Origin: Sulfitobacter geojensis
GTDB lineage: Bacteria > Pseudomonadota > Alphaproteobacteria > Rhodobacterales > Rhodobacteraceae
Length of the DNA: 64,000 nucleotides
Assembly: GCF_000622325.1 (NCBI RefSeq)
Contig: NZ_JASE01000005.1
Location: 1,426,001-1,490,000, forward strand
Direction: 5' to 3'
Positions 54,901 through 64,000 of this stretch are shown piece after piece. The notes beneath the pieces are model-generated. The model saw nothing but the letters and a program-made list of their open reading frames with translations. It was not told the DNA's origin and searched no databases. The stretch's first letter is position 1. Every line of letters begins with the position of its first letter. Made by a program: the position numbers and the translations under genes.

Positions 54901-54996
54901 TGCTCTGCCTTTCGTCGTTTTTTGACGGTGTCGCATTGCCGGCTGGCAGGATCAAATCACAAAGAGATGAGGCGGGCGGCAACAACCGCCCCTGTC

Positions 54997-57678
54997 TTAG
55001 GCCTCGTCGTCTTTTTTGGCCGTTGCTTCTTTCTTAGCAGCAGGTTTCTTGGCTGCTGGCTTTTTTGCAGCCGGCTTTTTCGCAGCTGTCGTCTTGGCGG
55101 TCGCCTTTTTGGGCGCGGCTTTTTTCTTTGCCGGCGCCTTTTTCTTGGCTGCAGGTTTCTTTTTTCCCGCCTTTTCTGCCCGCTCGTCGATCAAGTGCAC
55201 CGCCTGATCCATGGTCAGTTCTTCAGGATCAATGGTGTCGGGGATCGTTGCGTTGATCTTTTCCCATTTCACATATGGGCCGTACTTGCCCTTCATCACA
55301 TTGACCGGACCACCGGCTGCCGGATGTTCACCCAATTCGCGCAGCGGTTTTGCGGCTGCACCGCGCCCGCCGCGGCTGGCAACCTTTTCAGCCAGCAATT
55401 GGACGGCGCGGTTCATGCCAACGGTAAATACCTCGTCAATATCGCCGAGGTTGGCGTTGGTGCCCCCGCGATCAGAGGTGCTGGGCGCGTGTTTAAGGTA
55501 GGGACCGTAGCGCCCGATGTTGGACCAGACCATGATCCCGTCTTCGGGGTGTGGCCCGATTTCACGAGGCAGGGACAAGAGCATCAGCGCGCGCTCCAAC
55601 TCCAGCTCTTCTGGTGGCCATTCCTTTGGCACCGACTGGCGTGGCGGTTTCTTGTTCTCTTCTGTCACTTCGCCGCGCTGGACATAAGGACCGAAGCGCC
55701 CCTTGAACACGCGAATTTCATCGCCATCATCCGAGCCCAGCAATTTCCCTTCCGGCGGAATTGCGGAGGCTTCGGCCTCCGGGTTTGGCGGGCCGAACGG
55801 ACGGGTGTAGCGACATTCCGGGTACGCGGAGCAGCCGATAAACGCCCCGCCGGAACGTGCGGTGCGCATCGACAAACGCCCGTTGCCGCAATTTGGGCAG
55901 AGCCGTGGGTCGCCGCCGTCTTCCAAAGGCGGGAACAGATGCGGTTCAAGCACCTCGTTAATTTTTTCCAGCACTTCCGTGATGCGCAGGTCAGCGGTTT
56001 CGGCAATGGCCGCAGAAAAATCACGCCAGAAACGGGTCAACACGTCCTTATAATCCGCGTCGTTTGCGGACACCTTATCCAGCTGGTCCTCAAGGTCGGC
56101 GGTGAAATCATACCCGATGTATTTGCGGAAATAGTTTTCCAGGAAGGCTGTGACCAGTCGCCCCTTGTCCTCGGGGATCAACCGCTGGCCCTCGCGGCGC
56201 ACATAGCCGCGGTCCTGAATCGTCGTGACGATGCTGGCATAGGTTGAGGGGCGCCCGATGCCCAGTTCTTCCATACGTTTCACCAGCGTCGCTTCGGTGT
56301 AGCGTGGCGGCGGCTGGGTGAAATGCTGTTCCGGCGTGATGCTGCTTTTGGCGGTTTTATCCCCTTGGGCGATCTGGGGCAGGCGTTTGTCGTCGTCATC
56401 CACGACCACGTCATCGCGACCTTCTTCGTAAACGCGCAAGAAACCGTCAAACAGCACAACCTGACCCGTGGCGCGCAGGCCGACTTGCTCGTCCTTGCTG
56501 CCGATGTCGACAGTGGTACGCTCCATGCGCGCAGATTCCATCTGACAGGCCAATGTCCGTTTCCAGATCAGATCATAAAGTTTCGCCTGATCGGATTCCA
56601 GTTTCAGCGAGGGCGCGTCCTTGGCCATGTCCGTCGGGCGCACACATTCGTGGGCTTCCTGCGCGTTCTTGGCTTTGTTTTTATAAATACGCGGGGCGCT
56701 GGGCACATATTCCGCGCCGTAACGCGACTTGATCGCGTCGCGCGCCATTTCCACGGCCTCAGGTGCCATGTCGATGCCATCCGTCCGCATATAGGTAATG
56801 TGGCCTGCTTCGTACAAGCGCTGCGCGGTCGACATTGTGGCCTTGGCCCCCATACCGAATTTGCGGCTCGCTTCCTGTTGCAAGGTGGAGGTCATAAACG
56901 GCGCTGAGGGGTTGCGTGTGGTGGGTTTCGCCTCAACGCTTGTCACGCTCAGATCGCGGCTGTTGATTGCCTGCACCGCCATTTCGGCCTGCGTACTGTC
57001 GGACAGATCGAATTTATCCAGCTTTTTGCCAGCCAGCGTGGTCAGCCGTGCCTCGAACTCCTGACCGCGCGGTGTCGACAGGATCGCCTTGACGGTCCAG
57101 TACTCGCGGGCGCGGAAAACCTCGATCTCCATCTCGCGCTCTACAATGATGCGCAGGGTCACTGATTGCACGCGCCCTGCGGATTTCGCACCGGGCAGTT
57201 TACGCCACAACACAGGCGAAAGGTTGAACCCAACCAGATAATCGAGCGCACGGCGGGCGAGGTAGGCTTCGACCAGCGGCATGTCGACCTCACGCGGGTT
57301 CGCCATGGCTTCGGTCACCGCCTTTTTGGTGATCTGGTTGAACACCACGCGGCTAACGGGGGTGTCTTTCTTGATGGATTTGCGCTTGGTCAGCGCCTCT
57401 TGCAGGTGCCAGCTGATCGCCTCGCCCTCGCGGTCGGGGTCGGTTGCGAGAATCAGTTCGTTGTCACCGGCAAGTGCGTCGGCAATGGCTTTGACGTGTT
57501 TTTTGCTGGTGCTTGCGACTTCCCACTTCATGTCGAAATCGTTGTCGGTATCGACAGATCCGTCTTTCGGGGGCAGGTCGCGCACATGCCCGTATGAGGC
57601 GAGTACAGTATAATTATCGCCAAGATATTTGTTGATCGTTTTGGCCTTAGCCGGGGATTCGACAACAACTACGGGCAT
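54997..57678 (-). CDS. topA: DNA topoisomerase I
   Basis: An 893-residue type IA topoisomerase relaxing negative supercoils. The TOPRIM domain begins PVVVVESPAKAKTINKYLG with DPDREGEAISWHL near residue 75. The active-site Tyr is in AGHITYMRTDGIDM near 300. A C4 zinc motif CPNCGNGRLSMRTA near 605 and further toprim C-terminal repeats (GRFGPYVQ, GRYGPYLKH, GKYGPYVKW) follow. The C-terminal 50 residues are a Lys/Ala/Pro repeat tail. ATG at 57678 starts the conserved fold. It is followed in operon order by dprA upstream. Confidence 0.95.
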   Translation of the reverse strand: MPVVVVESPAKAKTINKYLGDNYTVLASYGHVRDLPPKDGSVDTDNDFDMKWEVASTSKKHVKAIADALAGDNELILATDPDREGEAISWHLQEALTKRKSIKKDTPVSRVVFNQITKKAVTEAMANPREVDMPLVEAYLARRALDYLVGFNLSPVLWRKLPGAKSAGRVQSVTLRIIVEREMEIEVFRAREYWTVKAILSTPRGQEFEARLTTLAGKKLDKFDLSDSTQAEMAVQAINSRDLSVTSVEAKPTTRNPSAPFMTSTLQQEASRKFGMGAKATMSTAQRLYEAGHITYMRTDGIDMAPEAVEMARDAIKSRYGAEYVPSAPRIYKNKAKNAQEAHECVRPTDMAKDAPSLKLESDQAKLYDLIWKRTLACQMESARMERTTVDIGSKDEQVGLRATGQVVLFDGFLRVYEEGRDDVVVDDDDKRLPQIAQGDKTAKSSITPEQHFTQPPPRYTEATLVKRMEELGIGRPSTYASIVTTIQDRGYVRREGQRLIPEDKGRLVTAFLENYFRKYIGYDFTADLEDQLDKVSANDADYKDVLTRFWRDFSAAIAETADLRITEVLEKINEVLEPHLFPPLEDGGDPRLCPNCGNGRLSMRTARSGGAFIGCSAYPECRYTRPFGPPNPEAEASAIPPEGKLLGSDDGDEIRVFKGRFGPYVQRGEVTEENKKPPRQSVPKEWPPEELELERALMLLSLPREIGPHPEDGIMVWSNIGRYGPYLKHAPSTSDRGGTNANLGDIDEVFTVGMNRAVQLLAEKVASRGGRGAAAKPLRELGEHPAAGGPVNVMKGKYGPYVKWEKINATIPDTIDPEELTMDQAVHLIDERAEKAGKKKPAAKKKAPAKKKAAPKKATAKTTAAKKPAAKKPAAKKPAAKKEATAKKDDEA

Positions 57679-57867
57679 AGATTTAAGCACCTTACGTGAG
57701 AATTTGTGGCGGTCTTTGCGCTGTCACATGTGGGATGGCGGGGGGTATTGTCAATGCGCGAGCTGTGTGTGCATTACCGATATCACCGGAAATGGGGCGC
57801 GATTTCGGGCGCTAAAACAGGTCGCGCAGCAGTTTTGTCGGTGCCGGTGCAGCGCGATTTTCCCGGC

Positions 57868-59007
57868 TCAATCGACCTTGCACAATAACCCGCCTGCCTG
57901 TCGGGCAATCTGGCCGTCAAGTTCAAGATCCACCAAAACCGGTGCCACCGCTGCGGCGGGTGCACGCAAGTCACGGATCAACTGATCCTCCGCAATGGGG
58001 GAGGGGCCAAGGCGGGCCAGGATTTGGGAATGGAGTGCTGCGTGTTCTTGCAGGCTGCGTTTTTTTACAGAGGCGGCGATGGGCGCAAGCGGCACTTCCG
58101 GTTGCGACGGCGTGCCGAGCACCTCAAGCACGTCAGCGGCAGAGCGGATCAGTGTGGCCCCGTCGCGCAACAACATATTGCAGCCGGACGCGCGTGCGTC
58201 AAAGGGGTGGCCGGGCACGGCCAGAACATCACGCCCCTGATCAAGCGCATCGCGCGCGGTGATCAGACTGCCGGATTTTGCGGCGGCCTCTACCACAACC
58301 GTGGCCCGCGCAAGACCGGAGATAATCCGGTTGCGGCTGGGAAAGTGCCGCGCAAAGGGTTGCAACCCCATGGGTTGTTCGGACAGGCGCAGGCCGGATT
58401 TTGCAATTGCATGGGCAAGATCGGTGTTTTCGGCCGGATACATGACATCAACGCCGCCGGCCTGAACTGCGATTGTGCCGGTGGGCAGGGCCGCGTTATG
58501 GGCGGCAGCGTCAATACCGCGAGCAAGCCCCGACACCACAACATATCCCGCAGCGCCCAGATCACGGGCCAGGGATTTCGCCATCCGTGTGCCGAGCGAT
58601 GATGCATTTCGCGCACCGACCAGCGACACCATGGGCCGGGCAAGCAAAGCGCAATCCCCCAGCACCCAAAGAAACGGCGGCGCATCGTCAATTTCAGAAA
58701 GGGTTGAGGGATAGTGGTGATCGCCAAAGGCGACAAGTCGTGCACCAGCCGCACGGCCGTTGCGCAATTCAGCCTGAACCACAGCTTCTGGACAAATCGT
58801 ATAGTCAGAAACGCCCGCGGCACGCGCTACCTCAGGTAGCGCGGCCAGCGCGTTCTGCGCAGTGCCGTGTTCAATCAGCAGTCGTTTATACGTTGCAATG
58901 CCAACCCGGCGGGAGCGCAACAGACGGAGACGGGCAAACTGTTCGTCTTCCGGGGTGGGTGGGAGTGGGGGGTGAGTGGAAGAAGGATAGTGCTCCTTGT
59001 CAGTCAT
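57868..59007 (-). CDS. dprA: DNA processing protein DprA (Smf)
   Basis: A 379-residue RecA loader for transforming single-stranded DNA. An N-terminal SAM-like domain (about 20-75) precedes the Rossmann fold: VSLVGARNASSLGTRMAKSLARDLG near residue 128, VVSGLARGIDAAAHNAAL near 155, FPSRNRIISGLARATVVVEAAAKSGSLITA near 220, and AVPGHPFDARASGCNMLLRDGATLI near 262. A C-terminal winged helix (about 315-375) is present, as in many DprA. It is 189 bases before topA on the same strand, a common pairing. Confidence 0.94.
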   Translation of the reverse strand: MTDKEHYPSSTHPPLPPTPEDEQFARLRLLRSRRVGIATYKRLLIEHGTAQNALAALPEVARAAGVSDYTICPEAVVQAELRNGRAAGARLVAFGDHHYPSTLSEIDDAPPFLWVLGDCALLARPMVSLVGARNASSLGTRMAKSLARDLGAAGYVVVSGLARGIDAAAHNAALPTGTIAVQAGGVDVMYPAENTDLAHAIAKSGLRLSEQPMGLQPFARHFPSRNRIISGLARATVVVEAAAKSGSLITARDALDQGRDVLAVPGHPFDARASGCNMLLRDGATLIRSAADVLEVLGTPSQPEVPLAPIAASVKKRSLQEHAALHSQILARLGPSPIAEDQLIRDLRAPAAAVAPVLVDLELDGQIARQAGGLLCKVD

Positions 59008-59119
59008 CCCGCGTCTCCGTCTGTTGCTAGAATCAGGTATAAATCGCGGTGGTTAACAGGGCATGAACAAACTATGCCCAATCTCCCTTAGCTTGGCGCG
59101 GTTCGGTTAAGCATGATCT

Positions 59120-60541
59120 TCATGCCGCAGATCCCCCCACTGTCAGCCCGCCAATCATCAATGTCGGCTGGCCGACGCCCACCGGTACCCATTGCCCCTG
59201 TTTGCCGCAATTGCCCATCCCGGGATCAAGGGCCGGATCATTGCCGATGGCGCGGATTTGTTTCAGCGCAGTTGCTCCGTCGCCAATCAGTGTCGCCCCT
59301 TTGACAGGGGCACCGACCACACCGTTTTCGACACGGTAGGCTTCGGTGCAGGAAAAAACGAATTTGCCATTGGTGATATCGACCTGACCACCGCCGAATC
59401 CTACGGCGTAAATCCCGTCTTTCAAATCCGCCACGATGTCACCCGGCGCCGTATCTCCGCCCAACATATAGGTGTTGGTCATCCTTGGCATAGGGATATG
59501 CGCATAGGACTGCCGCCGCCCGTTGCCGGTGCTGCGCACGCCCATCAGCCGCGCGTTCTGACGGTCTTGCATATAGCCAACCAGTTTGCCGTCTTCGATC
59601 AACACATTTTTGGCGCTGGGCGTGCCCTCGTCGTCGACAGAGATTGACCCACGCCGGTCGGGAATCGTGCCGTCGTCCAGAACCGTTACCCCTTTGGCTG
59701 CAATCTGCTGGCCCATCAGGCCGGCAAAAGCCGAGCTGCCCTTGCGGTTGAAATCGCCTTCCAAGCCGTGACCAATCGCTTCATGCAGCAAAATACCGGG
59801 CCAGCCGGGGCCAAGGACCACGTCCATCACACCGGCAGGGGCGGGCACCGCTGCAAGGTTCACGACAGCGATCCGCAAGGCTTCGCGGGTTTTGGCCTGC
59901 CAGTCGGCCGGTGCCAGCATGCCATCTAGACCAATGCGCCCGCCGCCGCCTGCCGTGCCACTTTCACGCCGCCCATCCTGTTCCACAATAATCGACACGT
60001 TCACACGCGTCATAGGGCGAATATCGCGCACCGATGTGCCCTCGGGGCGCAAAATCTCTACCTCTTGCAGGCTGGCGGCGATGCTCGCGCTCACTTGCAC
60101 GACACGGGCATCAAGGCTGCGGGCAAAATCGTCAATCTCGCGAAGTGTCTCTACTTTTACTGGGAATGCCGCACCTTCGATTGGATCCGCATCTGTATAC
60201 AGCTTTTTGTTCGTGCCTTCCGGTGCATCTGCCCATGTGCCGCCCCCGTCCCCTACGGCCAGTCGCGCCGTCTCTGCCGCGCGGCGCAAAGCCTGTTCAG
60301 AGATTTCTGTCGAATGGGCATATCCTGCAACTTCACCGCGCACCGCCCGCAGGCCGAACCCCTCTGAGGCATCATAGCTGGCGGTTTTAAGCCGCCCGTC
60401 ATCAAACATCAGCGCTTCGGAACGGCGGCGTTCGAAAAACAACTCGCCGTCATCTGCACCTTGCGTGGCGTTGCGCAGCACGGAAAGGGCGGTGTCGCGG
60501 TCCAGATCGTCTTTAAACGGCGAAAAGGGCGTATGGGTCAT
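59120..60541 (-). CDS. tldD: Metalloprotease TldD
   Basis: A 473-residue zinc protease subunit of the TldD/TldE (PmbA) pair, which processes modified peptides and antitoxin CcdA in E. coli. The metal motif HEAIGHGLEGDFNRKGSSAF is near residue 257, and C-terminal GxGxCGK-type sequence MGNCGKQGQWVPVGVGQPTLMIGGLTVGG ends the protein. The ATG at 60541 (MTHTPFSPFKDDLDRD) is the family-like start; an upstream extension into the ctaC promoter region was rejected. No tldE is in the window. Confidence 0.93.
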   Translation of the reverse strand: MTHTPFSPFKDDLDRDTALSVLRNATQGADDGELFFERRRSEALMFDDGRLKTASYDASEGFGLRAVRGEVAGYAHSTEISEQALRRAAETARLAVGDGGGTWADAPEGTNKKLYTDADPIEGAAFPVKVETLREIDDFARSLDARVVQVSASIAASLQEVEILRPEGTSVRDIRPMTRVNVSIIVEQDGRRESGTAGGGGRIGLDGMLAPADWQAKTREALRIAVVNLAAVPAPAGVMDVVLGPGWPGILLHEAIGHGLEGDFNRKGSSAFAGLMGQQIAAKGVTVLDDGTIPDRRGSISVDDEGTPSAKNVLIEDGKLVGYMQDRQNARLMGVRSTGNGRRQSYAHIPMPRMTNTYMLGGDTAPGDIVADLKDGIYAVGFGGGQVDITNGKFVFSCTEAYRVENGVVGAPVKGATLIGDGATALKQIRAIGNDPALDPGMGNCGKQGQWVPVGVGQPTLMIGGLTVGGSAA

Positions 60542-60719
60542 GAAACTATCCTGTATTTGAAACGCGTTTTGCGCCTTCGCGTCCGTTTGACGCAATCGAA
60601 AGACTTTATCTTGAGGATAGAATATGATTGTAAGCGTCAAGAAGACAACGGCAGGGGCGCGGACCAAGCGCTCTCGCGCGAAACCGTAGCCAATTTTGGT
60701 CACAAGATCAGGACGACAC

Positions 60720-61643
60720 ATGAAACATCTTTTTTCTTTGAGTGCGCTCATGGCCGGCTTTTCGGCCTTACCAGCAATGGCGCAGGATGCCTTGCGGATC
60801 GACGGGCTTGAGGTGATCGGCGCGCCGGTTGACGGTTTGATGGGCTTTCAGCCCGCCGTGACGCGCCTCGCTCAGGACATCCACGATCTGGATTATCTGA
60901 TTCTCGTTATCATCACGATCATCACTTTGTTCGTGACGGGCCTTATGGCCTGGGTGATCCTGCGGTTTAACGCCAAGCGGAACCCGACGCCGGCCTCCTT
61001 TACCCACCATACGCCGGTGGAAATTGCATGGACTGTTGGCCCGATTCTGATTCTCGTGCTGATTGGTGCCTTTTCGCTGCCGATTCTGTTCCGCCAGCAG
61101 GAAATCCCGCAAGCCGACATCACGATCAAGGCGATCGGGAACCAGTGGTACTGGTCCTATGAATATGTGGACGACGGTTTCGGCTTTGACAGCTACATGA
61201 TCGGGGCACCAGCCACGCTGACATCCGAAGAAGAAGCTGCCGGCGCTGTGCCTAACATGCTGAACGATGTGATGATCACAAAACTGGAAGAAGCAGGGTA
61301 TTCACGCGCCGAATGGCTGCTGGCGACTGATACTGCGGTTGTTGTGCCTGTGGGCAAAACTGTCGTGATGCAGGTTACCGGTTCCGACGTGATCCACTCT
61401 TGGACGATCCCGGCCTTTGGCGTCAAACAGGACGCAGTACCGGGCCGTCTGGCCGAGCTTTGGTTCAGTGCCGAGAAAGAGGGCACCTACTTTGGTCAGT
61501 GTTCCGAACTTTGCGGTCAGGCACATGCTTATATGCCGATCACGGTAAAAGTTGTGTCCGAAGCGGCATACGCCGACTGGATCAGCAAAGCGAAAGAGGA
61601 ATACGCAGGTATTCCATCGACGATCCAAATCGCGTCGAACTGA
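60720..61643 (+). CDS. ctaC: Cytochrome c oxidase subunit II (CuA)
   Basis: A 307-residue aa3-type oxidase subunit II. Signal peptide [22 protein letters not shown], two membrane helices (about residues 55-80 and 98-120), and the periplasmic CuA domain. Ligands appear in [19 protein letters not shown] near 225 and [18 protein letters not shown] near 262 (two Cys, Met, His, Glu). It accepts electrons from cytochrome c. The gene diverges from tldD; subunit I (ctaD) is not in the window, as in many Rhodobacteraceae. Confidence 0.95.
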   Translation: MKHLFSLSALMAGFSALPAMAQDALRIDGLEVIGAPVDGLMGFQPAVTRLAQDIHDLDYLILVIITIITLFVTGLMAWVILRFNAKRNPTPASFTHHTPVEIAWTVGPILILVLIGAFSLPILFRQQEIPQADITIKAIGNQWYWSYEYVDDGFGFDSYMIGAPATLTSEEEAAGAVPNMLNDVMITKLEEAGYSRAEWLLATDTAVVVPVGKTVVMQVTGSDVIHSWTIPAFGVKQDAVPGRLAELWFSAEKEGTYFGQCSELCGQAHAYMPITVKVVSEAAYADWISKAKEEYAGIPSTIQIASN

Positions 61644-61760
61644 TTGGTAACGGCGGGCCGCTGGCCCGTCGCACGCCGGCAATGCGGGCATTTGACCTTC
61701 ATTGCCGCACTGCTACCTAAAGTGGGCTTTTCGCCTGCAACTCCTGATTAAAGGTGCCGG

Positions 61761-62696
61761 ATGACGGATATCACCAATACACCAACCGCTGAATACGAGA
61801 CGCAATTGGGCGATTATTTCGCCCTGCTCAAGCCGCGCGTGATGCAGCTTGTCGTCTTTACGGCCGTGGTGGGCATGCTTGCAGCACCGGTGTCTGTGCA
61901 TCCGGTGATCGGCTTTGCCTCCATTCTTTTTGTTGCCATCGGGGCAGGGGCCTCGGGCGCGCTGAACATGTGGTGGGATGCGGATATTGATGCGGTGATG
62001 AAACGCACCGTCAACCGGCCGATTCCCGCAGGCAAAGTCCAGCCGCGCGAAGCACTTGCGCTGGGCGTGGCGCTTTCAGGGATGGCCGTGATGATGCTGG
62101 CGCTCAGTGCAAACCTGCTGGCTGCGGGCATGCTGCTGTTCACCATTCTGTTTTACGCCGTGTTTTACACCATGTGGCTGAAACGTGCGACGCCCCAAAA
62201 TATCGTCATCGGCGGTGCCGCGGGGGCCTTCCCGCCGGTCATCGGCTGGATCATCGCCACCGGTAGTTTCTCGGTCGAGGCGTGGCTGATGTTCGCGCTG
62301 ATCTTTATCTGGACACCACCGCATTTCTGGGCGCTGGCCCTGTTTATGCGCTCGGATTATGACGACGCTAATGTGCCGATGCTGACCGTGACCCACGGCC
62401 GCCCCGCGACGCGCCGGCACATCCTTGGTTACACCGTTTTGCTGGCGTTCTTTGCCATTGCCACCGGGTTTACCGCGATTGGCGGCTATATCTACCTTAG
62501 TTTTGCAATCGTATTGAACGTCCTGTTCCTGATCGGAGCCTACCGGATCTGGCAGCGCGACGAGGAGATGGCAGAAGCTGACAATTACGCGGTAGAGCGC
62601 AAGTTTTTCCGTCTCTCGCTGTTCTACCTCTTCCTGCACTTCGGTGCGATTCTGATCGAAGCGACCCTGCGCCCCTACGGATTGGGAGGTTGGTAA
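61761..62696 (+). CDS. ctaB: Protoheme IX farnesyltransferase (heme O synthase)
   Basis: A 311-residue UbiA-type membrane prenyltransferase that makes heme O for the aa3 oxidase. The Asp-rich motif NMWWDADIDAVMKRTVNRPIPAGK lies near residue 70 and the second, RSDYDDANVPMLTVTHG, near 197. About seven to nine membrane helices. ctaB lies 117 bases after ctaC; its TAA shares one base with the next ATG (TAATG). Confidence 0.95.
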   Translation: MTDITNTPTAEYETQLGDYFALLKPRVMQLVVFTAVVGMLAAPVSVHPVIGFASILFVAIGAGASGALNMWWDADIDAVMKRTVNRPIPAGKVQPREALALGVALSGMAVMMLALSANLLAAGMLLFTILFYAVFYTMWLKRATPQNIVIGGAAGAFPPVIGWIIATGSFSVEAWLMFALIFIWTPPHFWALALFMRSDYDDANVPMLTVTHGRPATRRHILGYTVLLAFFAIATGFTAIGGYIYLSFAIVLNVLFLIGAYRIWQRDEEMAEADNYAVERKFFRLSLFYLFLHFGAILIEATLRPYGLGGW

Positions 62697-62887
62697 TGTC
62701 CTTGCGTGTTGAACATGAAATTCACGGCCGTCGTAAGGGCCGTAACGTGGGTGTTGGTCTGATGTTGGGGGCGTTTGTCGTTCTCGTCATGGTGCTAACC
62801 TTTGTGAAAATCACCCAGATTGATTTTGCGACTGCTCCCGGCGCTGTTGGGCCGGCCAGCGGTACAACAGCTGAGGGTAACAACTGA
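62696..62887 (+). CDS. Small membrane protein of the cta cluster (CoxF-like)
   Basis: A 63-residue protein with a basic N-terminus (MSLRVEHEIHGRRKGRNVG) and one membrane helix (LMLGAFVVLVMVLTFVKI, about residues 22-39). Such a short gene between ctaB and ctaG is common in Rhodobacteraceae and is sometimes called CoxF; a role in oxidase assembly is inferred from position. It begins at TAATG with ctaB and ends TGATG with ctaG, so it is coupled on both sides. Confidence 0.8.
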   Translation: MSLRVEHEIHGRRKGRNVGVGLMLGAFVVLVMVLTFVKITQIDFATAPGAVGPASGTTAEGNN

Positions 62888-63462
62888 TGGCTCTTTCCGG
62901 TCCCGCCAAAACAGTCGCGCAAACCGTATCCCTTGTGGTGTTCATGGGCGCGATGGCATGGGCATCTGTCCCGTTTTACGACTGGTTCTGTCGTGTTACC
63001 GGTTTTGGCGGCGTGCCGGGGCAGGTGGATGTCGCGTCCGATGATATTCTGGAACAAACCATCAAAGTGCGCTTTGACGGCACATTGAACAACAACATGG
63101 GTTGGGAGTTCAAACCGGTTCAGCGCGAAATGGAACTGCGCATCGGTGAAACTGGGCTGGCTTTTTATGAGGCTTACAATCCAACGAGCCGCCCGATTGC
63201 CGGACAGGCCAGCTATAACGTGACGCCTTACGCCGCCGGTGCCTTTTTCGATAAAATCGACTGCTTCTGCTTTACCGAACAGGTGCTTGCCCCCGGTGAG
63301 CGCGTGCAAATGCCCGTCAGCTTTTTTGTTGATCCCGAAATCGTCAAAGATGACGATGGCAAGTATGTACACACCATAACTCTTTCCTATACATTCTATG
63401 AAATTGATCTGCCCGAGGGCTATGCAGCCCTCGACACGGATCGCCAAACCGACGTGAACTAA
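62887..63462 (+). CDS. ctaG: Cytochrome c oxidase assembly protein CtaG (Cox11)
   Basis: A 191-residue copper chaperone that builds the CuB site of subunit I. One N-terminal membrane helix ([33 protein letters not shown]), then the periplasmic domain with the copper-binding CFCF motif in [16 protein letters not shown] near residue 127 and VDPEIVKD near 152. The ATG overlaps the TGA of the small gene. Confidence 0.95.
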   Translation: MALSGPAKTVAQTVSLVVFMGAMAWASVPFYDWFCRVTGFGGVPGQVDVASDDILEQTIKVRFDGTLNNNMGWEFKPVQREMELRIGETGLAFYEAYNPTSRPIAGQASYNVTPYAAGAFFDKIDCFCFTEQVLAPGERVQMPVSFFVDPEIVKDDDGKYVHTITLSYTFYEIDLPEGYAALDTDRQTDVN

Positions 63463-63497
63463 GCCAACCAGCCTTGACCAAAGAAGGACCGCCAGCC

Positions 63498-64000
63498 ATG
63501 GCCCATGCAAAGAACCACGATTACCACATTCTCGCGCCGTCCTCATGGCCCCTGCTGGGCTCATTGGCAGGTTTTGTCATGCTGTTTGGCGCCGTGTTGT
63601 GGATGCACGACGTCACGCCATTCCTGTTCCTCGGCGGTTTCGTCGCAACGCTTTACGTGATGTTTGGCTGGTGGCGCGAAGTTGTGATTGAAAGCCGTAT
63701 CGGCGATCACACACCGGTTGTGCGCATCGGCCTGCGCTATGGTTTCGTCCTGTTTATCATGTCCGAAGTTATGTTCTTCGTCGCGTGGTTCTGGACCTTC
63801 TTCAAACAAGCAATCTATCCGATGAACGAATACGCCGGTTCGGAATACGTGCCGCCGGTTTTTGACGCTGTAAACGCGTTCCACCTGCCGTTGATCAACA
63901 CCTTGGTCCTGCTGCTGTCAGGCTGTGCCGTGACATGGGCGCACCACGCTTTGGTGCATGAAAACAACCGCAAGGATCTGATCAGCGGTTTGGCCATCTC
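63498..64000 (+). CDS. ctaE: Cytochrome c oxidase subunit III (5' part)
   Basis: Open frame from ATG 63498, preceded by AAGAAGGACC, running off the window. It begins [23 protein letters not shown], followed by membrane helices and the subunit III hallmark [17 protein letters not shown] near residue 90 with its conserved Glu, then [22 protein letters not shown] near 134. About 167 of the usual 265 or so residues are visible. It completes the order ctaC-ctaB-small-ctaG-ctaE. Confidence 0.95.
   Translation, partial: MAHAKNHDYHILAPSSWPLLGSLAGFVMLFGAVLWMHDVTPFLFLGGFVATLYVMFGWWREVVIESRIGDHTPVVRIGLRYGFVLFIMSEVMFFVAWFWTFFKQAIYPMNEYAGSEYVPPVFDAVNAFHLPLINTLVLLLSGCAVTWAHHALVHENNRKDLISGLAI

Noticed and set aside
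59120..60751. Longer form of TldD starting upstream of 60541
   Set aside because: The extra residues do not fit the family's N-terminus and would cover the ctaC start region; the ATG at 60541 fits.
1..64000. CRISPR arrays, tRNA or rRNA genes, insertion sequences, prophage genes
   Set aside because: No regularly spaced repeats, no cloverleaf-like or ribosomal sequence and no transposase or phage proteins were found on reading both strands; XerC is the housekeeping recombinase, not an integrase.

Overview
The window is a gene-dense (about 60% G+C) chromosomal segment of an alphaproteobacterium, most likely a Rhodobacteraceae member of the Roseobacter group. The basis is gene order and protein style: ruvCAB-ybgC-tolQRAB-pal-cpoB-tilS-ftsH in one run, the Flp pilin sequence G/AVTVDW, fhs next to folD, xerC next to a DUF484 gene, and ctaC-ctaB-small protein-ctaG-ctaE. 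No rRNA, tRNA, CRISPR array, insertion sequence or prophage was found, so this reads as core chromosome with a few lineage-specific islands.

Layout. 1-3258: end of an unidentified gene, then three overlapping genes (M19-type dipeptidase, a 547-residue unknown, a DUF3726-like protein). 3255-9254: hrpB and meaB diverge; xerC, a DUF484 gene and a small transaldolase lie on the minus strand. 9349-15252: priA, an MFS and a MATE transporter, and prmA. 15366-16107: two small genes converging on a strong terminator. 16440-28392: Holliday-junction genes ruvCAB, the complete Tol-Pal envelope system, tilS and ftsH (TTG start). 28501-32548: a membrane protein, a MOSC protein, and the one-carbon pair fhs/folD separated by REP-like hairpins. 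32537-37311: a DUF2306 membrane protein divergent from a LytTR regulator broken by an in-frame TAG, a PaaI-like thioesterase, and the DNA-repair pair pdeM and Lhr-like helicase.

37434-49713 (minus strand) is a tad/cpa locus for Flp pili. In transcription order it runs two pilins, cpaB, cpaC, an OmpA-like lipoprotein, cpaE/tadZ, cpaF/tadA, tadB, tadC, tadD (apparently starting at ATA), a TPR lipoprotein, a prepilin peptidase and an AAA ATPase. 50084-60541: a lytic transglycosylase, a CoA-transferase operon whose A and B subunit genes are separated by a GSCFA gene and a second gene with a GSSH motif, an L,D-transpeptidase-like protein, topA, dprA and tldD. 60720-64000: cytochrome c oxidase structural and assembly genes, ending inside subunit III.

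The most unusual points are the two genes inserted and translationally coupled within the CoA-transferase operon, the dipeptidase/unknown/DUF3726 module, the nonsense-interrupted LytTR regulator, the ATA start of tadD, and the AAA ATPase at the tail of the pilus locus. No wholly new defence or mobile system was seen.
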